From positions 3,162,001 through 3,226,000 of the forward strand of contig NZ_CP024621.1 of assembly GCF_009846525.1 (NCBI RefSeq): a stretch of DNA of 64,000 bases, read 5' to 3'. How positions within the stretch are numbered: position 1 is the first letter of the stretch; every line of letters starts with the position of its first letter. The position numbers were made by a program, and so were the translations under genes. Positions 42,129 to 50,127 of this stretch are shown in pieces. Origin of the DNA: Halomonas meridiana (GTDB taxonomy: Bacteria > Pseudomonadota > Gammaproteobacteria > Pseudomonadales > Halomonadaceae). A model generated the notes under the pieces. It worked only from the letters and a program-made list of their open reading frames with translations, had not been told where the DNA came from and searched no databases.

Positions 42129-43439
42129 ATGCTAAAACTCATATCAAAACCAGCGGTTAAGCTGGTCGAGCGTTATTTGCCAGACCCGTATATCTTCGTC
42201 CTCTTGCTAACCCTCATTGCCGCCGTCGCCGCCATTGCGGTAGAGCGTCAAACGCCCTTGGCCGTGCTGCGTATGTGGGGTGACGGCTTCTGGGGCTTGC
42301 TGACCTTCTCGATGCAGATGCTGCTCGTGCTGGTCACCGGCTTTATGCTGGCAAGCTCGCCACCGGTAAAACGCATTCTGCAAAAAATTGCCGGTACCGC
42401 GAAATCACCCGGCGGCGCGATCATTCTCGTCACGCTGGTGTCACTGGCGGCTAGCTGGATCAACTGGGGCTTTGGCCTGGTGGTCGGCGCGCTGTTCGCC
42501 AAAGAGCTGGCGCGTGTGATCAAGGTTGATTACCGCCTGCTGGTGGCCAGCGCCTACTCGGGCTTCGTGGTGTGGCACGGCGGTTTGGCCGGTTCGGTGC
42601 CGCTGACGATTGCCACCGAAGGCCACTTCTCTGCGGACCAGATCGGCGTGATTGGCACAGGCTCGACCATTTTCGCCTTCTTCAACCTGGCCATCGTCAT
42701 CTGCTTATTCATCGCCGTGCCGCTGGTTAACCGCATGATGCTGCCCGATGAGAAAGACAGCGTCTACGTCGACCCCAAACTGCTCGACGACGAGCCAGAG
42801 CCCATAGGCCGTATCACGCGACCTGCCGAAAAGCTCGAAAACAGCATGCCGCTGGCGCTGCTGGTGGGCGTGCCGGGCCTACTGTTCCTGCTCGACCACT
42901 TCATTCTGCGCGGCGGCGGCCTGAACCTGAACGTGGTGAATTTCATGTTCCTGTTCCTGGCGATCGTGCTGCACCGCACGCCCCGCAACCTGCTCACTAG
43001 CCTGAACGAGGCCATTAAAGGCGGCGCGGGTATCGTGATTCAGTTCCCCTTCTATGCGGGCATTATGGCGATCATGGTGCAGTCGGGCCTTGCACAGAGC
43101 ATGTCCGAATGGCTGGTCTCGTTTGCAACCGCGAACTCGCTGCCGTTCTGGTCGTTCATTAGCGCCGGTATCGTGAACCTGTTCGTGCCTTCCGGCGGTG
43201 GTCAGTGGGCGGTACAAGCGCCGGTCATGCTGCCTGCCGCAGAAGCGCTGGGGGCCGACATTGCCCGCGTGGCCATGGCGGTGGCCTGGGGAGACGCCTG
43301 GACTAACCTGCTGCAACCTTTCTGGGCACTGCCAGTACTGGCGATTGCCGGCTTGAAAGCGAAGGACATCATGGGCTTCTGCCTGATCCAGCTGTTCATT
43401 ACCGGTATTATCATTTCCGTGGGCTTGGTCTGGTTCTAA
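42129..43439 (+). CDS. Short-chain fatty acid transporter (AtoE/TIGR00366 family)
   Basis: A 436-residue protein with about 11 membrane segments. Starting KLVERYLPDPYIFVLLLTLI, it has WINWGFGLVVGALFAKELAR, the YSGFVVWHGGLAGSVPL loop and FVPSGGGQWAVQAPVM, the conserved Gly-rich motif of the AtoE family. E. coli AtoE is linked to acetoacetate and butyrate uptake. No ato catabolic genes are in this window, so the substrate call is by family only. Followed by a terminator and by a thioesterase gene, another short-chain acyl-related function. Confidence 0.88.
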   Translation: MLKLISKPAVKLVERYLPDPYIFVLLLTLIAAVAAIAVERQTPLAVLRMWGDGFWGLLTFSMQMLLVLVTGFMLASSPPVKRILQKIAGTAKSPGGAIILVTLVSLAASWINWGFGLVVGALFAKELARVIKVDYRLLVASAYSGFVVWHGGLAGSVPLTIATEGHFSADQIGVIGTGSTIFAFFNLAIVICLFIAVPLVNRMMLPDEKDSVYVDPKLLDDEPEPIGRITRPAEKLENSMPLALLVGVPGLLFLLDHFILRGGGLNLNVVNFMFLFLAIVLHRTPRNLLTSLNEAIKGGAGIVIQFPFYAGIMAIMVQSGLAQSMSEWLVSFATANSLPFWSFISAGIVNLFVPSGGGQWAVQAPVMLPAAEALGADIARVAMAVAWGDAWTNLLQPFWALPVLAIAGLKAKDIMGFCLIQLFITGIIISVGLVWF

Positions 43440-43460
43440 GCGGCTAAGCACGACGTCAAC

Positions 43461-43498
43461 GCCCGCCCCTTTGGTATCGCCTGGGGGCGGGCATTTTT
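43461..43498 (+). terminator. Terminator of the AtoE-type gene
   Basis: A 9-bp GC stem (43461-43469 with 43484-43492) with a 14-nt loop followed by ATTTTTA. Confidence 0.85.
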
Positions 43499-43516
43499 AA
43501 TCGTAAGGTGACCTTT

Positions 43517-44062
43517 ATGTCCGACGCCTCTGCTGTACCCAACGCCCCAGACCAGAGCCTTGAACACAGCGCCTTACCGGGCCAGCACGAGCTCTCCATG
43601 ACGGTCTTGATGACGCCGGACATGGCGAACTTCAGCGGAAAAGTGCACGGCGGTGCTATTCTTAAAAAGCTCGATGAAGTCGCCTACGCCTGCGCCAGCC
43701 GCTACTCCGGCCACTACGTGGTGACGCTCTCGGTGGATCAGGTACTGTTCAAACAGCCAATCCATGTAGGCGAGCTGGTGACGTTTCTCGCCAGCGTGAA
43801 TCACGTGGGTCGCTCCTCCATGGAGATTGGTATCAAGGTAGTGGCCGAGGATATTCGCCAGAAGCTGATTCGCCATACCAATAGCTGTTACCTCACCATG
43901 GTGGCCGTGGACGCCGACGGCAAACCCGCCCGGGTGCCACCCCTGCCGCTGGAGACCCCGCTGCAGAAGCTGCGCTTCGAAAAAGCCGCGCTGCGCAAGA
44001 AGCTACGCAAACAGGCAGAGCGTGAAGAGGAGCTGACCCAGCAGCATCACCAGCAGCGCTAA
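43517..44062 (+). CDS. Acyl-CoA thioesterase (YciA-like hotdog domain)
   Basis: A 181-residue hotdog-fold thioesterase that hydrolyses acyl-CoA to free acid and CoA. The core spans about residues 22-130: TVLMTPDMANFSGKVHGGAI, where the GKVHGG region forms the active-site loop, and the central strand LSVDQVLFKQPIHVGELV. A long positively charged, Gln/Glu-rich tail (about 145-181) follows the hotdog domain. AAGGTGA is 7 nt before ATG 43517; the open frame begins at GTG 43508. Substrate chain length unknown; YciA is broad. Confidence 0.88.
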   Translation: MSDASAVPNAPDQSLEHSALPGQHELSMTVLMTPDMANFSGKVHGGAILKKLDEVAYACASRYSGHYVVTLSVDQVLFKQPIHVGELVTFLASVNHVGRSSMEIGIKVVAEDIRQKLIRHTNSCYLTMVAVDADGKPARVPPLPLETPLQKLRFEKAALRKKLRKQAEREEELTQQHHQQR

Positions 44063-44095
44063 GCGCTGCTCTACCCGCGACGACAAGGAGTCATC

Positions 44096-45100
44096 ATGCC
44101 CATCAGGCAGCGCTATCCCCACCTGCCCAAGGCCGTTGAGTATGCGCACATCGGCTGGGATCTGCTGATCCTCGCCGCCGTTATTATTAACCTTAGTCTG
44201 CTGCTGTTTGACTCGCTGTTTCTGATTGGCCCGATCAACCAAGCGATTGCCGCTATCGCGCCCGGTTTTCACCGTTTTTACGATACGGCGATTCACAGCC
44301 GCTTCATGGCCATTGACTTGGTCTTTGTCAGTTTCTTTATTGCCGATGTGCTGCTGGGCTGGGCCGTGGCGATTGCCGAGCGGCGCTATCACCGCTGGTT
44401 TTTTTACCCGTTTGTGCACTGGTACGACGTGCTGGGCTGCATTCCGCTCAGTGGATTCCGTTGGCTGCGCGTGTTTCGCGTCATCTCGCTCCTGCACCGG
44501 CTACATCGGCTGCGCTTGATCGACGTGACGCGCTGGTCGGTCTATCGGTTTTTTGCCAAGTACTACGATATTCTGCTGGAAGAACTCTCTGACCGTATTG
44601 CGCTACGCCTGCTTGGCAATGTTCAGGAGCAGATCGTTGCCAGCGACTCGCTCACCGAGCGCGTCATCGAGCGGGTGATCATGCCGCGTAAAACCCAGCT
44701 CATCCATGAAATTGCTGAGCGCTTAGAGGCCACGGCAGGCCGAGCCTATCAGCAAAATCGCACCGCCATCATGGCGGCCATCGATGATCTGGTGAGCCGC
44801 ACGCTGCGGGAGAGCCCAGAAATTCGACGGCTTCACCGCTTACCCATGGGGCAGACCGCATCTAGTGCGATGCAAGCCTCGATCAGCAGCGTCGCCCAGC
44901 GATTGGTGGATGAAATGGCCCAGGGCATGCACTCCCCCGCCTTCCGCCAGCTCGTGGAGCGAACGGCTGAAAATGGCTTTGACAGTTGGCTAACCGTCGA
45001 CGACACCAGCGCCAAAGTGACCGAGCAGGTGCTTTACGACGTGCTCGAAATGCTTAAAGAGCAGGTACGCCACCAGGGTTGGAAAGACCGCTACGACTAA
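44096..45100 (+). CDS. Voltage-sensor-like membrane protein without a pore domain
   Basis: A 334-residue protein. Four membrane segments (about 18-45, 72-100, 104-118, 120-142) resemble S1-S4 of a voltage sensor. S3 carries the conserved Asp in HWYDVLGCIPLSG, and S4 is FRWLRVFRVISLLHRLHRLR with basic residues at about every third position. No S5-S6 or selectivity filter (TVGYG-like) exists. The rest (about 150-334) is soluble and helical, with ELSDRIALRLLGNVQEQIVA and a Gln/Arg-rich stretch. Pore-less sensors can be proton channels or control enzymes; function here is unknown. Starts 33 nt after the thioesterase. It is sometimes annotated 'ion transporter' in this group. Confidence 0.75.
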   Translation: MPIRQRYPHLPKAVEYAHIGWDLLILAAVIINLSLLLFDSLFLIGPINQAIAAIAPGFHRFYDTAIHSRFMAIDLVFVSFFIADVLLGWAVAIAERRYHRWFFYPFVHWYDVLGCIPLSGFRWLRVFRVISLLHRLHRLRLIDVTRWSVYRFFAKYYDILLEELSDRIALRLLGNVQEQIVASDSLTERVIERVIMPRKTQLIHEIAERLEATAGRAYQQNRTAIMAAIDDLVSRTLRESPEIRRLHRLPMGQTASSAMQASISSVAQRLVDEMAQGMHSPAFRQLVERTAENGFDSWLTVDDTSAKVTEQVLYDVLEMLKEQVRHQGWKDRYD

Positions 45101-46495
45101 CTAGACCGTGGCGGTCGCCAAGGGCGGCTGCTCAAGGCTCGCTCGAAGAATCGCCAGCGCACGCTTGAGCGCCGTTTGGTCGGCGGCGGCACCGATGCAA
45201 ATCCGCACCGCCTGGGGGGCGGGGGCGCTGCCCACGCAGAAGGGTTCCGCGCTGGTCACTTTAACGCCCTGCTGATGGAGCCGTTCGCACAGCTCTAGCG
45301 CCCGCACGCCATCGGGCAGCGTTAGCCATACGTTGCTGCCGTTTGGCTGGCGGCTCAGCGAATAGCCCGCCAGATGGTCCGTCACGATCTGCTGCCGCGC
45401 CGCCAGCTCCTGGGTTTGCCACGCCAGTAGCTCGTGTGCGGAGGGCTGGCTCACCCAGTGGCAGACCAAATCCACCATGAGCGGTGGCACCATCCAACTT
45501 TGCGCCCTCAATGCCGCCGCCAGCCGTTCCAACAGCGCAGGCGGCGCGCGCAGCACGCCCATACGCAGCCCGCCTGCCAGCACTTTCGCCGTGCTAAACA
45601 CAAACAAGGTTCGCTCTGGTGCCAGCTCATACAGCGGCGTGCCGCGCTGCTCATCGGGTAGGTACTGCACACCATCCTCCAGCAGCCATATATCGTAGCG
45701 TCTCGCTAAAGCCACAAGCTGCTCCCGGCGCGCTTCGCTCAGGCAGAGGCCGGTGGGGTTGTTTTGATCGGGAGTGAGATAAATCAAGCGGGGCGGCTGG
45801 CGAGCGCACTGTGCTTCCAGCGCCTCCATGCACATCCCATCTTGATCAAAGGGAATGCCGACCACCTTGAGATGCGCCTGCTGGGCGGCACTGATGGCTC
45901 CTGGGTACGTCAGCGCATCCGCAGCGACCAGCTCCCCCGGGCGCAAAAGTGTGCCGAGCGTTAGGCTAATGCCGTGTTGCCCGCCTTGAGTAATCAGCAG
46001 TTCCTCCGCGTTCAGGGGCATGCCTAACTGCGTGAGCCACTGAGAGAGAGCGGCGCGGTGGTGGTCACTGCCTTGAGAACTTGAGTAAGCCACGCTGCGC
46101 CTGAGCGCATCCGCCGAGGTGCTTAACGCACTCAGTGCCGTGCTCATCGCCTGCTCTCGCAGGGGGTGGGGCGGCGGTAGGCTGAGGCTTAAATCAATCG
46201 TGTCCTCACCGGCTTGCGTAGCAGGCTGACCGCCAAATACACGGGCTGGCCCGCGCTGTTTCACGTAGGTGCCGCTGCCTACCCGGGCACTCACCCAGCC
46301 GCGTTGCTCTGCTTCAGCGTAGCCACGGGTGACCGTGCCCACGGTGACGCCTAACGCATCCGCCAATCGTCGCTGGGGCGGCAGCTTGTCATCTGGCGCT
46401 AATTCACCGCTGGTAATGGCATCACCAATCGCCTGGGCAATCGCCCGATAGCGTGGGCCGCTCATGTGTTCAATGGAAGGCACCCAAATTGTCAT
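45101..46495 (-). CDS. MocR-type transcriptional regulator (GntR plus aminotransferase domain)
   Basis: A 464-residue regulator: an N-terminal GntR winged helix (about 10-75, PRYRAIAQAIGDAITSGELA through VGTVTRGYAEAEQRGWVSAR) fused to a fold-type I aminotransferase-like domain. The PLP Lys lies in FVFSTAKVLAGGLRMG, and NNPTG (LTPDQNNPTGL) is the cofactor-binding loop. MocR proteins sense PLP or amine ligands and usually control a neighbouring gene. Here that is the divergent lysE-type gene. ATG 46495 is preferred, though its ribosome binding site is weak; the open frame reaches 46531. Confidence 0.92.
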   Translation of the reverse strand: MTIWVPSIEHMSGPRYRAIAQAIGDAITSGELAPDDKLPPQRRLADALGVTVGTVTRGYAEAEQRGWVSARVGSGTYVKQRGPARVFGGQPATQAGEDTIDLSLSLPPPHPLREQAMSTALSALSTSADALRRSVAYSSSQGSDHHRAALSQWLTQLGMPLNAEELLITQGGQHGISLTLGTLLRPGELVAADALTYPGAISAAQQAHLKVVGIPFDQDGMCMEALEAQCARQPPRLIYLTPDQNNPTGLCLSEARREQLVALARRYDIWLLEDGVQYLPDEQRGTPLYELAPERTLFVFSTAKVLAGGLRMGVLRAPPALLERLAAALRAQSWMVPPLMVDLVCHWVSQPSAHELLAWQTQELAARQQIVTDHLAGYSLSRQPNGSNVWLTLPDGVRALELCERLHQQGVKVTSAEPFCVGSAPAPQAVRICIGAAADQTALKRALAILRASLEQPPLATATV

Positions 46496-46511
46496 GGTGA
46501 CAATAAAACCT

Positions 46512-46539
46512 TTGACGTAAAAATTAGCCACATTATGCT
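46512..46539 (+). promoter_or_regulatory. Sigma-70-type promoter of the LysE-family gene
   Basis: TTGACG (46512-46517, 5 of 6) and TATGCT (46534-46539, 4 of 6) are 16 nt apart. Transcription would start near 46546, so the palindrome at 46575-46588 lies in the transcribed leader. Confidence 0.5.
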
Positions 46540-46574
46540 AACAAAAACGACCAACAACAACTCAATCATCACAA

Positions 46575-46588
46575 TTGTATGGATACAA
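46575..46588. promoter_or_regulatory. Candidate MocR operator palindrome
   Basis: TTGTATGGATACAA is a perfect 6-bp palindrome with a GG centre, 4 nt before the LysE-family start codon. A GntR/MocR dimer is the obvious reader and would block elongation or translation start. This is inferred from position and symmetry. Confidence 0.45.
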
Positions 46589-46591
46589 AAA

Positions 46592-47197
46592 ATGAACAGT
46601 GAATGGCTAATCCTTGGCCCAGCAGCGCTCTATATGATGTCGATGACGCTCACTCCGGGGCCCAACAACATCATGCTTACCGCTTCTGGGGCCAACTTTG
46701 GCTTTCGACGTACGATGCCGCATATGTGGGGAATTTTAGGAGGCTGTTTCTTACTGTTTGCCAGCATTGCACTGGGGCTAGGCGTGCTGTTCGAACGCTT
46801 CCCTGTGGTGCAAACCACGCTGCGCTGGATAGGGAGTGCTTATTTGCTCTACCTTGCCTGGAAAATCGCCACCGCACCGCCGCCCAATTTACACGGTAGC
46901 CAGCACGGGGTACCGCTGACGTTTTGGCAGGCGGCCATGTTCCAATTCGCTAACCCAAAAGCGTGGGTGATGGGGCTGGCGCTCATGGCGGGCTTTTTAC
47001 CGGAAAGCGGCCAGCCGGTCATCAATGCTTTCGTACTGGCCGGGTTTGCGGAGCTGGTGGCGCTGCCCTGCATTGCCCTGTGGGCCGCGTTTGGCAGCGC
47101 CATCGGGCAGTGGATCAAAAGCGACCGAGCATGGCGCGGGTTCAACATCACGATGGGCGTACTCACCGCCGCCTGCGTGTGGCTGATTTTGCGTTAG
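46592..47197 (+). CDS. LysE/RhtB-family exporter
   Basis: A 201-residue inner-membrane exporter with about six helices. The family signature MTLTPGPNNIMLTASGANFG is near residues 17-36, and MWGILGGCFLLFASIALGLG follows. LysE/RhtB proteins export amino acids or their derivatives by proton exchange; the substrate here is unknown. ATG 46592 fits the family N-terminus (the open frame to 46466 overlaps the divergent regulator). Control by the MocR regulator is likely from divergent arrangement and the palindrome. Confidence 0.9.
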   Translation: MNSEWLILGPAALYMMSMTLTPGPNNIMLTASGANFGFRRTMPHMWGILGGCFLLFASIALGLGVLFERFPVVQTTLRWIGSAYLLYLAWKIATAPPPNLHGSQHGVPLTFWQAAMFQFANPKAWVMGLALMAGFLPESGQPVINAFVLAGFAELVALPCIALWAAFGSAIGQWIKSDRAWRGFNITMGVLTAACVWLILR

Positions 47198-47553
47198 CCG
47201 CAGCGCAGCGCCTCGATCATGTCGTTGCTTTCCAAGTGAATATTGAGCCGATCGTCGCGGTAGTCCATGGTCGCGGCGCTGCCGGGACGCAGCACACGCA
47301 CCTGACGGGCACCGCTCTGCTCTTCGAGCGTCGCCACGTTGGCCTCATCAAAGGGCGCACCAATCGCGTACTGCACGGCGCTGGCATCGCATGTTTGGTT
47401 GGTCGGCGCGGTGGGATCGACCGTCGGCGGCTTCGGCGCGGCGGTTTCACTGGGTGTGCTGCTACATCCGGCGAGCAGTAACACGGCCAGCGCGCTGCCC
47501 ACGCGTTTTAGATGGCGTGGCGGGGTGGTCATCCTACGATTGACGGGCATCAT
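47194..47553 (-). CDS. I78 family peptidase inhibitor lipoprotein
   Basis: A 119-residue exported protein. A lipobox LLLAGCSS (Cys near residue 30) ends the signal, followed by a Thr/Pro/Ala linker and a compact domain from about 54: CDASAVQYAIGAPFDEANVA, then a GARQVRVLRPGSAATMDYR stretch and DRLNIHLESNDMIEALRCG. That Cys...RPG...DYRxDRLN...CG pattern defines the I78 (potato-inhibitor-like) family. Members inhibit serine proteases, so protection of the envelope from self- or foreign proteases is plausible. GGGAGAG precedes ATG 47553. Its stop overlaps that of the convergent LysE-family gene. Confidence 0.82.
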   Translation of the reverse strand: MMPVNRRMTTPPRHLKRVGSALAVLLLAGCSSTPSETAAPKPPTVDPTAPTNQTCDASAVQYAIGAPFDEANVATLEEQSGARQVRVLRPGSAATMDYRDDRLNIHLESNDMIEALRCG

Positions 47554-47670
47554 GATCGCTCTCCCTCGATGACGTTTGTCTGATCACTTGTTTCGCTGTC
47601 TTCATACGCAGTGCGGGCCAGACATTGCTGCCTAGCCCGCACGTTGCACAACAAGCTGTTAGATCGAACC

Positions 47671-47802
47671 TTAACTTGCGGCGTCCTGAACGGCTTGACC
47701 GCCCTCTTCAACGTCTTGTCCTGCCCCTGCGATGGTGTTGCAGCCCGCTAGAGCACCCGCAGTGATGAGCAGAATAAAGCTCGTCGCCAGTAGTTTTTTC
47801 AT
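47671..47802 (-). CDS. Entericidin A/B family lipoprotein (43 residues)
   Basis: Reverse-strand ATG at 47802 with AAGGAGA upstream. The protein MKKLLATSFILLITAGALAG followed by Cys has a lipobox (LAGC, Cys21). The mature part NTIAGAGQDVEEGGQAVQDA matches the NTxxGAGxDxxxGGxAixDAA pattern of entericidins. EcnA/EcnB of E. coli form an antidote/toxin lipoprotein pair; in many gammaproteobacteria a single entericidin is kept and linked to envelope stress. No partner gene is adjacent. An imperfect hairpin (about 47840-47864, core GGCGGTA/TACCGCC) lies in its upstream region. Confidence 0.86.
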   Translation of the reverse strand: MKKLLATSFILLITAGALAGCNTIAGAGQDVEEGGQAVQDAAS

Positions 47803-47925
47803 CGTGTTCTCCTTAACAAGTCATTCAACATCGGGAAGCTCCGGCGGTAGCCTTACCGCCTGGGAGTGTTTTTAGCGTAACAGATTTTAATAATTTCGCC
47901 TGTTTTCGCTGAGTTATCCGCTGCC

Positions 47926-47934
47926 TGCTATGAT
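47926..47934 (+). promoter_or_regulatory. Extended -10 promoter of the HIT gene
   Basis: TGC-TATGAT (47926-47934) matches an extended -10. The in-frame ATG at 47930 lies inside it, so translation cannot start there; TTG 47969 must be used or the promoter is wrong. Confidence 0.5.
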
Positions 47935-47968
47935 GCTTGCCAAACCGTTTGGCTTAGGAGCACTCCGC

Positions 47969-48388
47969 TTGGCAACCTTTGAACTCGACCCACGCTTAGA
48001 AGCAGATACCCTACCTTTAGCGGATCTCCCGCTCTCCCGCGCGCTGTTGATGAACGATGCCCGCTACCCCTGGGTCGTGCTGGTGCCCAGAGTGGCCTCG
48101 GTCAGCGAAGTGTTCGAGCTGAGCCAAGCGGAGCAAGCCCAGCTTTGGCGGGAAGCCACTCAACTGGGCGCGGCCATGAAAGAGGCCTTCCAGGGCGACA
48201 AACTCAATATCGCCACGTTGGGCAACGTGGTCAGCCAGCTACATATCCATCTGGTGGTGCGCTATACCGATGACGCCAGCTGGCCCGCGCCGGTGTGGGG
48301 CAACGGCACTCCCAAGCCTTATGAGCTCGCCCAGCAGGGGGAACGCCGGGAACAGCTGCTAGCGCACATTGAGGGGCTGTCGCTTTAA
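47969..48388 (+). CDS. HIT domain protein
   Basis: A 139-residue HIT superfamily nucleotide hydrolase/transferase. FELDPRLEADTLPLADLPLS starts the core. Inside are LLMNDARYPWVVLVPR, DKLNIATLGNVVSQLHIHLV (the HxHxH-like catalytic triad, HIHLV) and a C-terminal WGNG segment. Such proteins bind AMP-type nucleotides; the physiological substrate is unknown. TTG at 47969 with AGGAG 8 nt upstream is the best start; the next in-frame upstream ATG (47930) falls inside the predicted promoter. Convergent with the ZevB-like gene, 2 nt apart. Confidence 0.85.
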   Translation: MATFELDPRLEADTLPLADLPLSRALLMNDARYPWVVLVPRVASVSEVFELSQAEQAQLWREATQLGAAMKEAFQGDKLNIATLGNVVSQLHIHLVVRYTDDASWPAPVWGNGTPKPYELAQQGERREQLLAHIEGLSL

Positions 48389-48390
48389 GC

Positions 48391-49395
48391 TCAACCGCCC
48401 AAAAGCGATCCTCGTGCTGGCGGCTCGTTGAGTAACGGGCCGCTGGCGGGCTGTGCCGCACCGGCCAGCGCCAAGGAAATCCCCAGCGCAATAATCACCG
48501 CCCCACCGGTGAGTGCCGCCCAGCCAGCGGCTTTTTCGACCCGCTGCTGGCTCTGCTTTTGTAGCCGCTTGGTGGCCCACCCTCGGGCCACGATACTCGC
48601 CAGGGCCAGTATCGACACGGTAACGCCCGTGCCCAGCGACATCGCCACCACCGACGCGACCCCCACGTAAAATTGGCCTAAAAGGCTTGCGGCACCTAGC
48701 ATCAAGATCGCTCCGCTGCAGGGGCGCATACCAATCGCCCCGACGGTCATCAAGGCCGTACGCCAATCCAACGCCTGCTCGGGTTCAATATGATGGGCAC
48801 CGCCACAGCAGTGGCTGTGGTCGTGGCTGTGGTCGTGGCTGTGATCATGCGCATGTACGTGCTCCATGACCGGCTCACTCTGCACGGCATAGGCATGGCG
48901 CAGCTGTTTCACCGCCCGCCAGCAGAGCCAAGCCCCTAATAGCGCTACCAGCAGAAAGCTGGCCTGCTCCACCCAAGCCACGCTGCCCATGGCTTGACGC
49001 GTCACCCAGCCTAATCCGTGTACCAATACCGCCACCATCGCAATGGCCGTCACGCCCTGTAATAGCGAGGCAGCAAACGAGAGCCCTAGCGCCCGGCGAG
49101 TCGCACCGCCATGAGACGCCAAATAGGTGGCCAATACTGCTTTACCGTGTCCCGGCCCTGCGGCATGAAACACGCCGTACGCAAAACTGACGCCGAGCAG
49201 CGTGATCCATGTGGCGGTGGTGGGCGTTCGTGACAGCTCGGTAATCGCCAGAGTCAAACTGCGGTGTAGCTCTCGCTGCCACGTCAATAGCTGCAGGCTC
49301 ACCCCCTGTAAATTCACCTGCATGGCCCACACCAGCAGCGCCACGCCCATGAGCGCCACAGCGCCGATGGTGAGTTGTCGTCGCGTTAACGGCAT
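48391..49395 (-). CDS. NicO-family metal transporter (ZevB/RcnA-like)
   Basis: A 334-residue polytopic protein with about six to eight membrane helices. The motif FHAAGPGHGKAVLATYL near residue 85 and GMRPCSGAILML near 220 define the NiCoT/NicO family. A cytoplasmic or periplasmic loop at about residues 178-200 is rich in His and Asp (three DNA-level 12-bp repeats encode HDHS). It follows the DUF1007 gene, as in the ZevAB system that supplies zinc in Haemophilus influenzae. Direction of transport and metal are inferred from that pairing. ATG 49395 has GGAGGG upstream. Confidence 0.85.
   Translation of the reverse strand: MPLTRRQLTIGAVALMGVALLVWAMQVNLQGVSLQLLTWQRELHRSLTLAITELSRTPTTATWITLLGVSFAYGVFHAAGPGHGKAVLATYLASHGGATRRALGLSFAASLLQGVTAIAMVAVLVHGLGWVTRQAMGSVAWVEQASFLLVALLGAWLCWRAVKQLRHAYAVQSEPVMEHVHAHDHSHDHSHDHSHCCGGAHHIEPEQALDWRTALMTVGAIGMRPCSGAILMLGAASLLGQFYVGVASVVAMSLGTGVTVSILALASIVARGWATKRLQKQSQQRVEKAAGWAALTGGAVIIALGISLALAGAAQPASGPLLNEPPARGSLLGG
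48811..48846 (-). repeat. Three tandem 12-bp repeats encoding a His/Asp-rich loop
   Basis: Units at 48811-48822, 48823-48834 and 48835-48846 each read GTGGCTGTGGTC on the plus strand (the last differs by one base). On the coding strand they give HDHS repeats. Repeat-unit number is likely to vary between strains. Confidence 0.9.
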
Positions 49396-49412
49396 GCCCC
49401 CTCCAGAAAAGA

Positions 49413-49431
49413 TATAAAGTAACACTTTATA
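49413..49431. promoter_or_regulatory. Palindrome between the zevA- and zevB-like genes
   Basis: TATAAAGT (49413-49420) and ACTTTATA (49424-49431) form a perfect palindrome with an AAC centre, in the 57-nt gap 18 nt before the zevB-like start. It could be an operator of a metal-responsive regulator or an mRNA hairpin. It is AT-rich, and the minus strand shows a TATAAA that could be a -10. Confidence 0.4.
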
Positions 49432-49452
49432 CACGACTCGACCGACGGGCGG

Positions 49453-50127
49453 CTAGCGACAATCCACGCGGCCCGTTTCCGCAAAGTGACGGCCTAACCC
49501 TGGTTCGCCCTCTTCGTCCGTATCCAGCAGCGCTGCCTGCATGACCAACTCAGGGTCGGGGTCGGCGGGTAGTACGCTGAGCGCGCAGTCGGGTTCGCCG
49601 TTGAGAATCAGCGCTTGTGGAGAGGGCTCGTCGCCCTCCTCCTCGTGTACCATCTCGATGTAGTACGTGGGGTCGAAGACTTGATACTCCAGCACCTGCC
49701 CGCTGAGGGGTTGAGGCGTGGCCAGCGGCAGAATGAACATAAACGTCAAACGGCCGTCCCGCTCCATCGCGGTGTACTCGGTGACCTCGCCAAACGTCTG
49801 CGGCTCGTCGCCGACCCGCACCTCGGTAAAGTAGTGCTGAGGAGTCAAGTTATCGCGAATCTCACTGCCCAACTGATCCAGCCCCTGCTCCAGGCTAGCG
49901 CCTGGCACCTGCTGCAACTCCTCCATCACTACCAGGCTATAGAAGGGGTCCATCCGCCATGTTTGATGAAGCCCGGTGACAGCACCGTCATCGTTGGTAA
50001 TGACACGCACGCTCATGTCGATCCAGCCGTGAGGGTGGGCCTGTGCCATCGAACTGATCAACAGGCTGCCCACCAGCAGCGCTTGGCCGGTACGACGCAG
50101 CGTGGCAGGTGACCATGCATTCATCAC
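49453..50127 (-). CDS. DUF1007 periplasmic protein (ZevA-like)
   Basis: A 224-residue exported protein with a signal peptide (about 1-30, ending SSMAQA). The mature N-terminus HPHGWIDMSVRV has the conserved His-x-His-x-W-I-D start expected for a metal ligand. The rest is the DUF1007 domain (TGLHQTWRMDPFYSLVVMEE, LTPQHYFTEVRV). H. influenzae ZevA binds zinc and pairs with ZevB. Its stop precedes the zevB-like gene by 57 nt, and its start overlaps the upstream lipoprotein by 4 nt. Confidence 0.88.
   Translation of the reverse strand: MMNAWSPATLRRTGQALLVGSLLISSMAQAHPHGWIDMSVRVITNDDGAVTGLHQTWRMDPFYSLVVMEELQQVPGASLEQGLDQLGSEIRDNLTPQHYFTEVRVGDEPQTFGEVTEYTAMERDGRLTFMFILPLATPQPLSGQVLEYQVFDPTYYIEMVHEEEGDEPSPQALILNGEPDCALSVLPADPDPELVMQAALLDTDEEGEPGLGRHFAETGRVDCR

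Noticed and set aside
47611..47642. GTGCGGGC/GCCCGCAC hairpin after the entericidin gene
   Set aside because: It has no T run on either strand, so termination cannot be supported.
48811..48846. Possible CRISPR-like repeats
   Set aside because: The 12-bp units are contiguous and encode HDHS in the transporter; there are no spacers.
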